Positions 16,500 through 26,023 of a stretch of DNA of 64,000 bases are shown here, in pieces. Location of the stretch: contig NZ_JNIS01000001.1 in NCBI RefSeq assembly GCF_000702625.1, positions 310,001 through 374,000 of the forward strand, in the 5' to 3' direction. This DNA is from Exiguobacterium oxidotolerans JCM 12280 (GTDB taxonomy: Bacteria; Bacillota; Bacilli; Exiguobacteriales; Exiguobacteriaceae). Every line of letters starts with the position of its first letter. The first letter of the stretch is position 1. A program made the position numbers and the translations under genes. A model generated the notes under the pieces. The model was given only the letters and a program-made list of their open reading frames with translations. It searched no databases and was not told the origin of the DNA.

Positions 16500-17492
16500 T
16501 TATCGCATCGTTTCACGAGCAAGTCGATTCGCAAGACTCGTCGCAATCAATTCTCCATGAAAACGACCGTTCTCGATAAATATTTTATTGGCGTCATATC
16601 CTGCAGCGACGACACCTGCAATATAAATGCCGGGAACGTTTGACTCCATCGTTTCCTCATTGAAGTCCGGAATTCCCGTTTCTCCATCAATCATGATACC
16701 GGCATCCGCGAACAAACCAACATCCGGCGTGTAACCTGTCATCGCAAAAACAAAATCCGCTTTGATTGAGGTCGCTTCTCCTTGTTCTTTATAATGGACG
16801 TGCGTCGGTGTGATGGAATCGATCGTTGCGTTAAACACCATCTTGACCTTCTCGGCCCGTACGAGCGCTTCGAAGTTCGGGAGGACCCATGGCTTAATCG
16901 ACGGACTGTACGCTTCACCACGGTATAACAGCGTGACATGTGCACCTGCCTTTTCAAGTTCAATTGCGGCATCGACACTCGAATTTTTTCCACCAATGAC
17001 GACAACGTCTTGTCCGAAGAAAGGATGACCTTCTTTAAAATAATGAAAAACGTGCGGTAATTCCTCGCCTGGTACGTCCATTTTATTTGGCAATCCGTAA
17101 TAGCCTGTCGCTAAGACGAGTGCCCGTGCCTGGCGCGTCACCGTCTCCTCCATTCGCGACGATACGACTTCGAACCCTTCACCATCCACACGTTTACTGA
17201 TTCGTTCCACCGTCTCAAACGGACGAATCGTGATTTCTTTCCGTTTAACGACTTCACGATAATAGACGAGTGCATCTTGGCGTTTCGGCTTAAGTTCCTT
17301 GTTGATAAACGGAACACCACCGATTTCTAGTTTTTCGCTACTCGAAAAAAATGTTTGATGCGTCGGATATTGATAAATCGCTTCGACGATATTTCCTTTT
17401 TCAATGACTTCGACAGCTAATCCACGATCTTGCATCTCGATCGCTGCCGATAACCCACACGGCCCTGCACCAATGATGAGACAATCCAGCAT
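16500..17492 (-). CDS. bdr: bacillithiol disulfide reductase (YpdA family)
   Basis: FAD- and NADPH-dependent reductase of the thioredoxin-reductase-like YpdA family, which recycles oxidised bacillithiol in Bacillota. The 330-residue protein has LDCLIIGAGPCGLSAAIEM (FAD site), the family-typical YQYPTHQTFFSSSEKLEIGG, VVVIGGKNSSVDAAIEL (NADPH site) and FAMTGYTPD. No CxxC redox pair of thioredoxin reductase is present, as expected for YpdA. Neighbour gdh matches the B. subtilis gudB-ypdA region. Confidence 0.88.
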   Translation of the reverse strand: MLDCLIIGAGPCGLSAAIEMQDRGLAVEVIEKGNIVEAIYQYPTHQTFFSSSEKLEIGGVPFINKELKPKRQDALVYYREVVKRKEITIRPFETVERISKRVDGEGFEVVSSRMEETVTRQARALVLATGYYGLPNKMDVPGEELPHVFHYFKEGHPFFGQDVVVIGGKNSSVDAAIELEKAGAHVTLLYRGEAYSPSIKPWVLPNFEALVRAEKVKMVFNATIDSITPTHVHYKEQGEATSIKADFVFAMTGYTPDVGLFADAGIMIDGETGIPDFNEETMESNVPGIYIAGVVAAGYDANKIFIENGRFHGELIATSLANRLARETMR

Positions 17493-17570
17493 AATCTTTT
17501 CTCCTCTTCCACGTGCTTTTTTTTTATCTTAGCAAACATGAGCAAACGAAGAAAGAATTTAAATTAGACA

Positions 17571-17606
17571 AAAAAAGTCCACTCCTGTAAGAAGTGAACT
17601 TTTTTC
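17571..17606 (-). terminator. terminator after gdh
   Basis: AAGTCCACT/AGTGAACTT inverted repeat (one G-U on the RNA), ending in seven T on the - strand; also T-rich on the + strand. Confidence 0.8.
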
Positions 17607-17609
17607 AAA

Positions 17610-18875
17610 TTAAACCCAACCACGGAAACGTGAGGCTTCCGCCATTTTGCGAACGCCTACCATGTAGGCAGCGAGGCGCATATCAACATTTCGCGTATGC
17701 GATGTTTGATACACTTGATTAAACGAGTTCACGAGTACTTTTTCAAGCTTTTCATGCACTTCTTCTTCCGTCCAGTAATACCCTTGGTTGTTTTGCACCC
17801 ATTCAAAGTAAGACACTGTTACGCCACCACTTGAGGCCAAGACATCGGGAACAATCAAGATTTCACGATCCGCGAGAATTTTCGTCGCTTCATTCGTCGT
17901 CGGACCGTTGGCTGCTTCGACGACGATTCGCGCTTTAATGTCATGCGCATTATCTTCCGTGATTTGATTTTCAATCGCTGCCGGAACAAGAATGTCACAC
18001 TCTAATTCGAGCAGTTCTTTATTTGAAATCGTATTTTTGAAGAGCGTCGTCACCGTCCCGAACGAGTCGCGACGATCAAGTAAATACGGAATATCCAGGC
18101 CGTTCGGATCATGTAACGCCCCATACGCATCACTGATCGCAATGACTTTCGCCCCTAAATCATGCATGAACTTCGATAAGAAGCTCCCTGCATTACCAAA
18201 CCCTTGAACGACGACGCGGGCTCCTTCTAATGTAATCCCTTTTTTCGCAGCAGCTTCCCGAATCATGATGGCGACCCCTTTAGCTGTCGCAGTCTCACGT
18301 CCGTGGGAACCACCGAGTACTAACGGCTTTCCTGTAATGAAGCCTGGTGAATTGAATTCATCAATCCGGCTGTACTCATCCATCATCCAGGCCATGATTT
18401 GTGAGTTCGTGAAGACATCAGGTGCTGGAATATCTTTTGTCGGACCAACGATTTGACTGATTGCTCGGACATAGCCGCGACTCAGACGCTCGATTTCCCG
18501 GAAACTCATCTCTCGTGGATCGCAAATGATCCCACCTTTACCACCGCCGTATGGTAAATCGACGATTCCTGCCTTCAAGCTCATCCAGACGGATAGCGCT
18601 TTGACTTCAACTTCCGTTACGTTCGGGTGGAAACGGATCCCACCTTTCGTCGGCCCGACAGCATCATTGTGTTGCGCTCGGTAGCCGGTAAAGATTTTTG
18701 TTGACCCATCGTCCATCCGAACTGGAATCCGAACCGTCAACATTCGCAACGGTTCTTTTAATAATTCATACATTTCATCCGGGTAACCCAACTTCTCAAG
18801 AGCTTCTTTTACGATTTCCTGTGTTGCTTCAAGTACGTTTTTCCGATGATTCGCATGTTGTTGGTCAGTGATCAT
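17610..18875 (-). CDS. gudB: NAD-type glutamate dehydrogenase (RocG/GudB family)
   Basis: Interconverts glutamate with 2-oxoglutarate and ammonia. The 421-residue protein has [20 protein letters not shown], the catalytic [10 protein letters not shown] lysine motif, [19 protein letters not shown] and the NAD motif [11 protein letters not shown]. The ATG at 18875 is favoured because GGGGAGG lies nine bases upstream; another ATG nine codons earlier has no such site. A promoter (18931-18959) and an exact cre consensus (18977-18990) lie upstream, so carbon regulation is likely. Position beside bdr and the YpbH-like adaptor matches B. subtilis gudB; the biosynthetic versus catabolic role cannot be decided here. 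Confidence 0.92.
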   Translation of the reverse strand: MITDQQHANHRKNVLEATQEIVKEALEKLGYPDEMYELLKEPLRMLTVRIPVRMDDGSTKIFTGYRAQHNDAVGPTKGGIRFHPNVTEVEVKALSVWMSLKAGIVDLPYGGGKGGIICDPREMSFREIERLSRGYVRAISQIVGPTKDIPAPDVFTNSQIMAWMMDEYSRIDEFNSPGFITGKPLVLGGSHGRETATAKGVAIMIREAAAKKGITLEGARVVVQGFGNAGSFLSKFMHDLGAKVIAISDAYGALHDPNGLDIPYLLDRRDSFGTVTTLFKNTISNKELLELECDILVPAAIENQITEDNAHDIKARIVVEAANGPTTNEATKILADREILIVPDVLASSGGVTVSYFEWVQNNQGYYWTEEEVHEKLEKVLVNSFNQVYQTSHTRNVDMRLAAYMVGVRKMAEASRFRGWV

Positions 18876-18930
18876 TCCAACGTTCCTCCCCATAAGTGGC
18901 ATCCCCTATGCCGTTTCCTTGTTCGGATAA

Positions 18931-18959
18931 AGTATACCTTGTTCCGACGTGTAATGAAA
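18931..18959 (-). promoter_or_regulatory. predicted promoter of gdh
   Basis: TATACT on the - strand (18931-18936) with a weak TTTCAT -35 (18954-18959) at 17 bases. A weak -35 with a cre just upstream hints at activator dependence. Confidence 0.5.
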
Positions 18960-18976
18960 GGGATTCCTACTATATT

Positions 18977-18990
18977 TGTAAGCGCTTTCT
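18977..18990. promoter_or_regulatory. CcpA cre box upstream of gdh
   Basis: TGTAAGCGCTTTCT matches the cre consensus TGWAARCGYTWNCW at every position. It lies about 18 bases upstream of the predicted -35 of gdh and just past the ddl 3' end. Confidence 0.65.
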
Positions 18991-19009
18991 ATCATCTACT
19001 CTTTTTCGT

Positions 19010-19954
19010 TTACTTTATGTTGTTCGAAGTCGCTTGATGACGTGTAATCGCTAGATTGATAAACGATTCGACTAGCTCTGGATAATCAATCCCGATTGCC
19101 CGTGCCCCGTCCGGGAATAGACTTGTCGCTGTCATACCAGGTAGCGTATTGGTTTCTAAAATAACGGGATGACCGATTTCAGGCACCAGGAAATCAGAAC
19201 GGGAATAGCCCGAACATCCGAGGACTTGATGGGCGAGGACTGCCCACTCTTGTAATTTTTGTGTCGTCACCTCGTCAAAATCAGCAGGACAGATATGCTC
19301 TGATCCACCGACTGCATATTTTGATTCATAATCATAAAATTCATTTTTAGGAATGATTTCGATGACGGGCAACGCTTTTTCAGCACCTTTTTGGCCGAGC
19401 ACCGGTACGGTTACTTCTCGCCCTTTAATGAATTGTTCAATCAAAACCGCATCGTCTGCCTGAAAAGCGAGTTCGATTCCGCTTCGTAACATCGCGTCGT
19501 CCATCGCAATCGTCAATCCATTTGACGATCCTTCTTGAGCCGGTTTGACGACACAAGGGAATTCACCGCCCCACTGCCGGACCTTATCTGCGATGTCGTC
19601 ACCGCGTTCAATCAAGACATCACGCGCAATCCGAATGCCAGCCTTCTCAAAGTGCAACTTCGACCGTGCTTTATCCATCGCTAATGCGGAAGCCAACACA
19701 CCTGATCCAGTATACGGAATATCCGCTAACTCTAGTAATGCTTGAACACGACCATCTTCTCCATATTTTCCATGAAGAGCAATGACGGCGACTTCAACAT
19801 CCAGATTGAAAATTTCTTCAGCACGTTCCGGATGGAAATCGATGGCAACGACTTCGTGCCCTTTTCCCTCCAATGCTTGAATCACGGACTTCCCGCTACT
19901 TAACGAAACCTCACGTTCTCCAGAAATCCCACCATACAATACTGCCACTCTCAT
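19010..19954 (-). CDS. ddl: D-alanine--D-alanine ligase
   Basis: ATP-grasp enzyme making D-Ala-D-Ala for peptidoglycan. The 314-residue protein has VLYGGISGEREVSLSSGKSV, HGKYGEDGRVQALLEL, YTGSGVLASALAMDKARSK, KPAQEGSSNGLT and near the end SRSDFLVPE.GHPVILETNTLPGMT. The ATG at 19954 has AAGGAG upstream; a GTG three codons before overlaps it. Just past its stop is the cre box that belongs to gdh. Confidence 0.95.
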   Translation of the reverse strand: MRVAVLYGGISGEREVSLSSGKSVIQALEGKGHEVVAIDFHPERAEEIFNLDVEVAVIALHGKYGEDGRVQALLELADIPYTGSGVLASALAMDKARSKLHFEKAGIRIARDVLIERGDDIADKVRQWGGEFPCVVKPAQEGSSNGLTIAMDDAMLRSGIELAFQADDAVLIEQFIKGREVTVPVLGQKGAEKALPVIEIIPKNEFYDYESKYAVGGSEHICPADFDEVTTQKLQEWAVLAHQVLGCSGYSRSDFLVPEIGHPVILETNTLPGMTATSLFPDGARAIGIDYPELVESFINLAITRHQATSNNIK

Positions 19955-20053
19955 ACTCTTCACTCCTTCATCTTACGTTCACTGTTTATCATACCATCAC
20001 TCTTTCAACGAAAAAATACAAAATGGTGTTAACTGATGATTCCTAAGAAAAAA

Positions 20054-20085
20054 GACCACTTTCCGTCAGTAACCGGTCAGTGGCC
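20054..20085 (-). terminator. terminator after mecA-like gene
   Basis: GACCACT/AGTGGCC inverted repeat followed by six T on the - strand. Confidence 0.8.
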
Positions 20086-20129
20086 TTAAAAAGAATCGTC
20101 GTATGTGCCGATTCGTTAAAAATCATCAT

Positions 20130-20720
20130 TTACACGGAAAATGTTCCGGCAATCATTTTGATTGCATCCGCACGTTGAAGTGTTTTTCCGTATTCCGCCA
20201 TCGCGAGCGGACTTTTCGCACTTGGTACGCCATATTCAGACAGTACGGTCGTAATCGTCCGTTCAAGCGCCTCTGCCATCCGTTCCTCGAAATACAAGTA
20301 ATACCGCCCTTCGAAGTAGTATAGCGCACCACCCGTTTCCGTCATCGGAACGTGGCGAAGCAATCCGTGGCTCGCTTGAATGACGTCCTCGAATTCTTCG
20401 AGTTGATACAGGACATGATGTACGATATCGACGGTCATCCGAATTTCTACTTGATCAAACTCATCAAACGTTTCTTCTGGTAATTCACCTTCTCGCCGTA
20501 CATCGACTAACATCCCGTCATTCGGAAAGAATGTCACAAAAAATTCAAGTGTCCCGACCGCATGAAATCCAAAATTTGATTCTGCTTCTTCTAACAGGTT
20601 ACGTAATAGGTCCTGTCCTTTTCCAACTGCCAGTGTTTCTGGTCGAACGTCGTGAACGGATAGTTCCTGCTTCGTAATAAACACACGTAAATGCCCTTGT
20701 TTAAATGTCTCAAACCTCAT
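20130..20720 (-). CDS. ypbH: MecA/YpbH-family adaptor protein
   Basis: Adaptors of this family bring substrates to the ClpC-ClpP protease. The 196-residue protein is acidic and has the two-part MecA layout: an N-terminal part (MRFETFKQGHLRVFITKQELSVHDV) with LEEAESNFGF, and a C-terminal ClpC-binding part (GGALYYFEGRYYLYFEE). Position near gdh, recQ and ypbB corresponds to YpbH, the MecA paralogue of B. subtilis, rather than MecA itself, but the two are hard to separate by eye. It has its own terminator. Confidence 0.82.
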   Translation of the reverse strand: MRFETFKQGHLRVFITKQELSVHDVRPETLAVGKGQDLLRNLLEEAESNFGFHAVGTLEFFVTFFPNDGMLVDVRREGELPEETFDEFDQVEIRMTVDIVHHVLYQLEEFEDVIQASHGLLRHVPMTETGGALYYFEGRYYLYFEERMAEALERTITTVLSEYGVPSAKSPLAMAEYGKTLQRADAIKMIAGTFSV

Positions 20721-20779
20721 CTAAGACTCCTCCAGTCAATGCCGGAGAAAAACAACTTCTCCGTTCAATATGAATCACA

Positions 20780-21664
20780 CTATACACCAGTTGTCGGAGT
20801 GAGTCGACTTAACCAACTTTTCCAGGAGGAATCGTCCGTCCCGAGGAGATGATCCGCGTATTTTTCAGGGAGCTGTTCGACGGCATAACCACCTAGACCA
20901 ATCTCGACGTTCGGTACAGCCTGTCGTAGTTCGACAAGCGCTTCATCTAAAAGACTGAGGTGGTCAGAAATCGTACAAGAAAGGACGACAGCACGCGGTA
21001 CTAATTGTTTCGTCACCGTCACAAGATCTGACACGGGAATTCCTGCCCCAAGAAAAATCACATCGAAGCCGGATTGGCGTAAGTATAGCGTAAAAAATAA
21101 CAATCCCAATTCATGTTCTTCTTCTGGCGCACATACACATAAAATGCGCGGTAAAAAAGGATTGATCGGCATTTGTAACGATAATGTCGAAAGGCGGGCC
21201 CGTAAAAAGGCTGTCGCAAAATGTTCATGCGCAATCGTAATTTCACCATTTTCCCACTTCGAGCCGATTTCGTGCAGCAACGGTCCAACGATATCTTGAA
21301 TCACCTTATCGAAACTAAACATCGAGAATGCCTTATTCATGATGTCAGGGGCATGTCGTTCCTCAAATGTCGTTAATGCCTCAAACAGCTGTTCACGTAG
21401 TTCAACACCATAATCAAGTGGAAGCTCCGTGCGACTGACAGGCATTTCGTACAGTTGAATCGCTTTCGAAACAGATAGTCCCTCTTTTTGTTTGTCTACA
21501 ATCCAGCGGAGCTTCGCGACATCGCTATCACTATAGATGCGATGCCCAGATTCACTCCGGTCCGGATCAAGCACTTGATATCGCCTTTCCCAAGCACGAA
21601 TGGTCGTTGGGTTGAGCCCTACTAATGCAGCGACTGCTTTGATATTATATTTCCCACGATCCAT
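20780..21664 (-). CDS. MerR-type regulator with B12-binding domain (CarH/LitR-like)
   Basis: A 294-residue protein with an N-terminal MerR helix-turn-helix (GLNPTTIRAWERRYQVLDPDRSESGHRIYSD), a middle helical B12-binding-2 domain and a C-terminal Rossmann B12-binding domain. The Wx9EH signature is present at W137 to H148 and ExHxxG at E182-G187, with His184 the expected lower cobalt ligand. These are the marks of CarH/LitR, which bind adenosylcobalamin in the dark, repress, and release DNA in light. The residue after the tryptophan is Glu, not the His seen in Thermus CarH. Targets are unknown: no carotenoid or photolyase gene is in the window. It could also be a B12-sensing but light-independent regulator. 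Confidence 0.82.
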   Translation of the reverse strand: MDRGKYNIKAVAALVGLNPTTIRAWERRYQVLDPDRSESGHRIYSDSDVAKLRWIVDKQKEGLSVSKAIQLYEMPVSRTELPLDYGVELREQLFEALTTFEERHAPDIMNKAFSMFSFDKVIQDIVGPLLHEIGSKWENGEITIAHEHFATAFLRARLSTLSLQMPINPFLPRILCVCAPEEEHELGLLFFTLYLRQSGFDVIFLGAGIPVSDLVTVTKQLVPRAVVLSCTISDHLSLLDEALVELRQAVPNVEIGLGGYAVEQLPEKYADHLLGTDDSSWKSWLSRLTPTTGV

Positions 21665-21735
21665 GCACCGTGCCTCCTTCCTTCTCCTTTTCAGTATACC
21701 CGTAAAGGAAAATAATCTCTGTTCACAATGTGCCC

Positions 21736-21936
21736 TTACATCATGAAACCGAGGGAAACGAAGGCGATAATGATTGTAATCATAAGAATCGTCAGCGTGA
21801 TAGCTAACGGATTTTTGACAAAGGGTTGTTTTAACCGTTCATTCCGCACATGTTCAATTCGTGAAGAACGTGGTGGTAAGCTTGATTTCGGTTCTTCTTG
21901 TCGGTTCTTTCGTTGATCGTATTTACTCAATTTCAT
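21736..21936 (-). CDS. small protein with one C-terminal membrane helix
   Basis: About 66 residues: a basic, hydrophilic start (MKLSKYDQRKNRQEEPKSS, then RIEHVRNERLKQPF) and one helix at the C-terminus (LAITLTILMITIIIAFVSLGF). No family recognised with certainty. It sits where B. subtilis has YpbE near recQ, and its start resembles the hydrophilic head plus helix of YpbE, but the extracellular LysM part is missing. Start ambiguous: ATG at 21936 or a TTG at 21930 with AAAGGTG better spaced. The + strand frame in the same place looks like a shadow. Confidence 0.55.
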   Translation of the reverse strand: MKLSKYDQRKNRQEEPKSSLPPRSSRIEHVRNERLKQPFVKNPLAITLTILMITIIIAFVSLGFMM

Positions 21937-21967
21937 CACCTTTTCTAAAAATAAGGATAGTACTAGT

Positions 21968-23401
21968 TTACACTGAATCGGTTGATGAAAAAAAGACCTC
22001 TTCTAATCGTTGTTCCCAATCCAAAATCTCAATCGTATGCCTTTTTTCCGGTGATTGTGTTGTCGTATTACCACAAATATCACAGCACCGGTCCTGGACG
22101 ATCGGTTGCTCATCAAAATGATTCAAGATGAACATTCGTCGACACGTTATACTTTGAATATAATTTATCATTTGCATAAGTTCACATAAACGTATCTTTT
22201 TCCGCTCTTCTTGCCAACCGATGATGTCCTCACGCGACCAGCGATCACTGAGTTGCGATTTTAATAACCGATACGCCGGATCTTCGACATCTAATCCTAA
22301 ACGCCGTTCCATCGTTTCAATCGGTTCCTGACGTGCCATGCCCGCTAACAATTGGTCAATCCAAAGCACAGGGGCATACTGCTTTTCGACTAAAAACTGC
22401 TGCAGACGGTGATCCCCCTTCGCATAGAGTAGTAGTGCTGTCGACAGCTCTCCGTCTCGCCCTGCCCGACCGACTTCCTGCATGTATGCTTCAATCGTCG
22501 CCGGCATCGCGTAATGAATGACGGTCCGGACATTTCCTTTATTGACACCCATACCGAAGGCACTTGTACAGACGAGACACTCAATCTCATCGTGTAAGAA
22601 TTGTTGTTGGATCAATTGACGATCCTCCGCTTCGAGTCCTGCATGGTAGTATGTCGCCTTCGTGATTAAACGTGCGACACGCTCCGCTTCGTTCCTTGTC
22701 GTCGTATAGATGACACACGGACGCTCTACCTTCGTCAACCAGTTTGCCAGCACATGATCTTTTTGATCAGGCTCAACGTCTTCGACGATGAATTGAATTT
22801 CCGGTCGATTGACGGAATGCCGGATAATTGTCGGGTCCGATAGCTCTAAGCCTCTTAACATATCCTGTTCCACTTGTTTCGTTGCTGTTGCCGTCAAAGC
22901 TAGACAAGTCGGGTTTCCGAGTTCTTTCTTGACGATTCCTAGCTTCGCGTATTCGGGGCGAAACTCATGACCCCATTGTGAAATACAATGCGCTTCATCC
23001 ACGACGAATAAATTAATGTTCGTTTGCTGAAGCCGTTGTTTGACGTTCGGCATCGCCAATTGTTCCGGTGACAAATACAAATACCGAAGTTGACTCAGGT
23101 GACGTAAAATTTGTTCTTTTTGGTCTTTTGTTTCGTGCGACGTCAACTTAGCGACGGAACGTTCTCCGCGACTTTTGATTTGCATGACTTGATCTTCAAT
23201 CAACGATAAGAGCGGCGAAAGGATGACGGTCAATCCTTCTGGCAACAAATAGGACGGAAGTTGATAACAGATCGACTTCCCTCCCCCGGTCGGCAAGATG
23301 GCGACCGTATCGCGGCCTGCTAAAACGGACGCAATGATGTCTTTTTGACCTGCTCGAAAGCGGTCATGCTTAAAATAACGTTTTAAGACAGTCTCCATCA
23401 T
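21968..23401 (-). CDS. recQ: ATP-dependent DNA helicase RecQ (short form)
   Basis: 3'-5' DNA helicase of the RecQ family. The 477-residue protein has [20 protein letters not shown]-binding [18 protein letters not shown] ([19 protein letters not shown]), TATAT, and [12 protein letters not shown] (motif VI). A zinc-binding region with four cysteines (CRRMF...CCDICG) ends the RQC part; there is no HRDC domain, so this is the short type of Bacilli. The start overlaps the stop of the upstream ypbB-like gene (ATGA), so they are coupled. Confidence 0.94.
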   Translation of the reverse strand: MMETVLKRYFKHDRFRAGQKDIIASVLAGRDTVAILPTGGGKSICYQLPSYLLPEGLTVILSPLLSLIEDQVMQIKSRGERSVAKLTSHETKDQKEQILRHLSQLRYLYLSPEQLAMPNVKQRLQQTNINLFVVDEAHCISQWGHEFRPEYAKLGIVKKELGNPTCLALTATATKQVEQDMLRGLELSDPTIIRHSVNRPEIQFIVEDVEPDQKDHVLANWLTKVERPCVIYTTTRNEAERVARLITKATYYHAGLEAEDRQLIQQQFLHDEIECLVCTSAFGMGVNKGNVRTVIHYAMPATIEAYMQEVGRAGRDGELSTALLLYAKGDHRLQQFLVEKQYAPVLWIDQLLAGMARQEPIETMERRLGLDVEDPAYRLLKSQLSDRWSREDIIGWQEERKKIRLCELMQMINYIQSITCRRMFILNHFDEQPIVQDRCCDICGNTTTQSPEKRHTIEILDWEQRLEEVFFSSTDSV

Positions 23402-24414
23402 CTCTCCTCCCATCTTTTTCGCGCTAACGCGATACGAATTTGAAAATAATCGGTCTCGAGCTTCAATTCACCTTTAATTCGTTTCAACGAAAATGTCTCG
23501 TTTCGATTTGCTACTTCAATCACTTCTTTAAATTGTGCATCCGATAAGAATTGGCTCCGCGGGAATACGTCACTGTACATCGCAATTTCGACGAGGTGAT
23601 CTTCCATCGTGCTCTTCTTCAGGCGCCGCCGCTCGGAGATTTCATTCAAAGCAAATCCGTTACGTAACATGTCCCATGTTTTCTGTGCTGATTGTGTCAT
23701 CTTCGATTGATCAATATCTTCACCAAGACGTAAAATCAGTCCTGCTTCATCCAAGTGACGCAGACATTTTCGCCAAGCCATCATAAATTCCAAACGAAGC
23801 GACAAGACGTCACTGTCAAGTTTCTCTACAAGTTGCGGGTAAGACAACCCTGTTTTCAACCCCGACAAGCGGTAGCTGATGAGCGTTGCTTCTTTTACCG
23901 ACAACTGACGCAACGCCTCTCGTAATTCTTGGTACACCTGGTCAATCCATTGCGTACGCTGCGGCATCCCTTTGATGTATCGCCGGACCCAGTCCTTTAT
24001 CGCGACGTCTTGCTGAACCGGTACGAAAAATCGTTTTTGCTCGAGACAAACGACGGTTTGAATCAAAAGGCTTAAGCGTTTCCATAAAACAACTGAAAAT
24101 CCACGCAATTCACCGCCCATGTCATCGATTAAAAACGGCACTTTAATCGAGGATTGGCCAAGCTCCGTGATGCGCAACGTTTCCGCTCGTTCGATGAATC
24201 CCTGCTGTTCCAGCTCAAGCAATAGCCGATCGAATGTTTCTCGTCGAAAGGGCAACATCCCAAAAACAGTTTCTAATTCATAGAAGTGTGCATCTTGGAG
24301 TGATGTTGCCGAACGTTTTCCTTGAAGGATATGAAAGAGGCTACGATCTGTCCGTTCACCCCGGAGGCGACTAATGGTTTCTAACAAAACTTGATTGACG
24401 ACAGTCAATTTCAT
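23398..24414 (-). CDS. ypbB: YpbB-like helix-turn-helix protein
   Basis: A 338-residue protein with no enzyme motif. The last ~90 residues resemble a helix-turn-helix region ([30 protein letters not shown]) of the kind found at the C-terminus of some RecQ helicases. The N-terminal part is helical ([33 protein letters not shown]). The gene is coupled to recQ by overlap, as in Bacillus fer-ypbB-recQ, so it may work with RecQ as a split C-terminal module; that is inference. ATG at 24414 has GGGAGGGGAG upstream. Confidence 0.82.
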   Translation of the reverse strand: MKLTVVNQVLLETISRLRGERTDRSLFHILQGKRSATSLQDAHFYELETVFGMLPFRRETFDRLLLELEQQGFIERAETLRITELGQSSIKVPFLIDDMGGELRGFSVVLWKRLSLLIQTVVCLEQKRFFVPVQQDVAIKDWVRRYIKGMPQRTQWIDQVYQELREALRQLSVKEATLISYRLSGLKTGLSYPQLVEKLDSDVLSLRLEFMMAWRKCLRHLDEAGLILRLGEDIDQSKMTQSAQKTWDMLRNGFALNEISERRRLKKSTMEDHLVEIAMYSDVFPRSQFLSDAQFKEVIEVANRNETFSLKRIKGELKLETDYFQIRIALARKRWEER

Positions 24415-24597
24415 CCACTCCCCTCCCTTCAATCGGTTTGATTATATTTAAAGTATCGTCTTCATTCGTTTATATGTATAGCATAATTAGCTTGACCTTT
24501 CCAAACCTCTTTCTTAGATTAACGCACCTATTGCGTCTTACTCGACTATTTCCATCGCATCCTGTTACTTTGTTTGAATACTTCTACCGCTTCCTCA

Positions 24598-24626
24598 TTG
24601 AAAAGAACGCATGAGTCCGATACAAT
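24598..24626 (+). promoter_or_regulatory. predicted sigma-A promoter of fer
   Basis: TTGAAA (24598-24603), 17-base spacer, TACAAT (24621-24626); the fer ATG is 63 bases downstream. The 250-base gap between ypbB and fer holds this and the divergent ypbB 5' region. Confidence 0.7.
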
Positions 24627-24628
24627 GA

Positions 24629-24937
<309 letters not shown>

Positions 24938-24945
24938 GTATTTGA

Positions 24946-24978
24946 CAGTATGGTAGCTTCACGCCATGCTGTTTTTTT
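24946..24978 (+). terminator. terminator after fer
   Basis: CAGTATGG/CCATGCTG stem with one G-U pair, then seven T on the + strand. Confidence 0.82.
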
Positions 24979-24991
24979 ATGACTATACATC

Positions 24992-25041
24992 AAAAAAGCT
25001 GTACGGTTCGACCCAATCGGTCGAGCCGTACAGCTTTTTTT
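24992..25041. terminator. strong bidirectional terminator between fer and the ABC importer operon
   Basis: A 16-bp stem GCTGTACGG(T/C)TCGACC with a short loop and A- and T-runs at both sides. It ends the importer operon on the - strand and backs up the fer terminator. Confidence 0.9.
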
Positions 25042-25063
25042 AACAAGAATACCTGAATGATCG

Positions 25064-26023
25064 TTATCGTTTCCCTTTGATGTACGGTACACCAACAGCT
25101 TTCGGTGCATCGGCGCGACCGACGACACCAGCAAGTGCAAGAATCGTTAAGACGTAAGGCGCAATCAAAAGATAGACTTGAGGAATTTGATCGAGTAATG
25201 GTAACTGTTGTCCGATGATCGAGATCGCTTGAGCGAAACCGAAGAACAAGGCAGCTGCCATTGCACCGAGCGGATTCCATTTTCCGAAAATCATCGCGGC
25301 GATCGCAAGGAAACCTTGCCCGAGAATCGTCGTCACGCTGAAGTTCAATGAAATCGAAGTTGCATAAACTGCACCCGCAAGACCACCGAATCCGCCTGAA
25401 ATCATGACTCCGATAAAGCGCATCTTTGTGACGTTAATCCCCATCGTATCTGCTGCCATCGGATGTTCTCCGACAGAACGGAGACGAAGACCGAATGGTG
25501 TCTTAAAGACGACGAACCATGCCACAACTGCTAAGATGATCGCAATGTACGAGGTATAGTAGACGTTTGCAAAAAACATTTTCAAAACAGGAATATCAGA
25601 TAGGAACGGCACATTCTCTTTCGAAATCCGGTTCGGAATCGAGTCTGTTTGTCCTTTTCCATAAAAGGCACGGACTAAGAAAATCGCGAGACCAACTGCT
25701 AAGATATTGATCGCGACACCAAGTACCGTTTGGTCGGCACGGAACAAAATCGCAGGCACTGCAAGGAATAAAGCGAAGATTGCCCCGATGACGATAGCGA
25801 TTAACATCGCGATCCATGGACTAGCAGCGCCGAATCCCATCTTCGATAATGTCAGGGCTGAAACAACACCCGTGAATGCTCCCATGACCATCAAGCCTTC
25901 AAGCGCGATGTTGACGACACCAGAACGTTCACTGAAAATACCACCGAGCGCTGCGATGATCAATGGAGCCGAATAGGCAAGCGCAATCGGTACGATAATA
26001 TAAAGTACATCTAGAAAGCCCAT
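25064..26023 (-). CDS. nupQ: nucleoside ABC importer permease, second subunit
   Basis: A 319-residue BPD_transp_2-family inner-membrane permease with about eight to ten helices. Signatures: LGGIFSERSGVVNIALEGLMVMGAF near the start and RSVGEHPMAADTMGINV in the coupling region. With the neighbouring permease, ATPase and BMP lipoproteins it forms a nucleoside (guanosine-type) importer as in NupNOPQ of B. subtilis. Its ATG shares one base with the stop of the upstream permease gene (TAATG). The substrate is inferred by family. Confidence 0.87.
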   Translation of the reverse strand: MGFLDVLYIIVPIALAYSAPLIIAALGGIFSERSGVVNIALEGLMVMGAFTGVVSALTLSKMGFGAASPWIAMLIAIVIGAIFALFLAVPAILFRADQTVLGVAINILAVGLAIFLVRAFYGKGQTDSIPNRISKENVPFLSDIPVLKMFFANVYYTSYIAIILAVVAWFVVFKTPFGLRLRSVGEHPMAADTMGINVTKMRFIGVMISGGFGGLAGAVYATSISLNFSVTTILGQGFLAIAAMIFGKWNPLGAMAAALFFGFAQAISIIGQQLPLLDQIPQVYLLIAPYVLTILALAGVVGRADAPKAVGVPYIKGKR

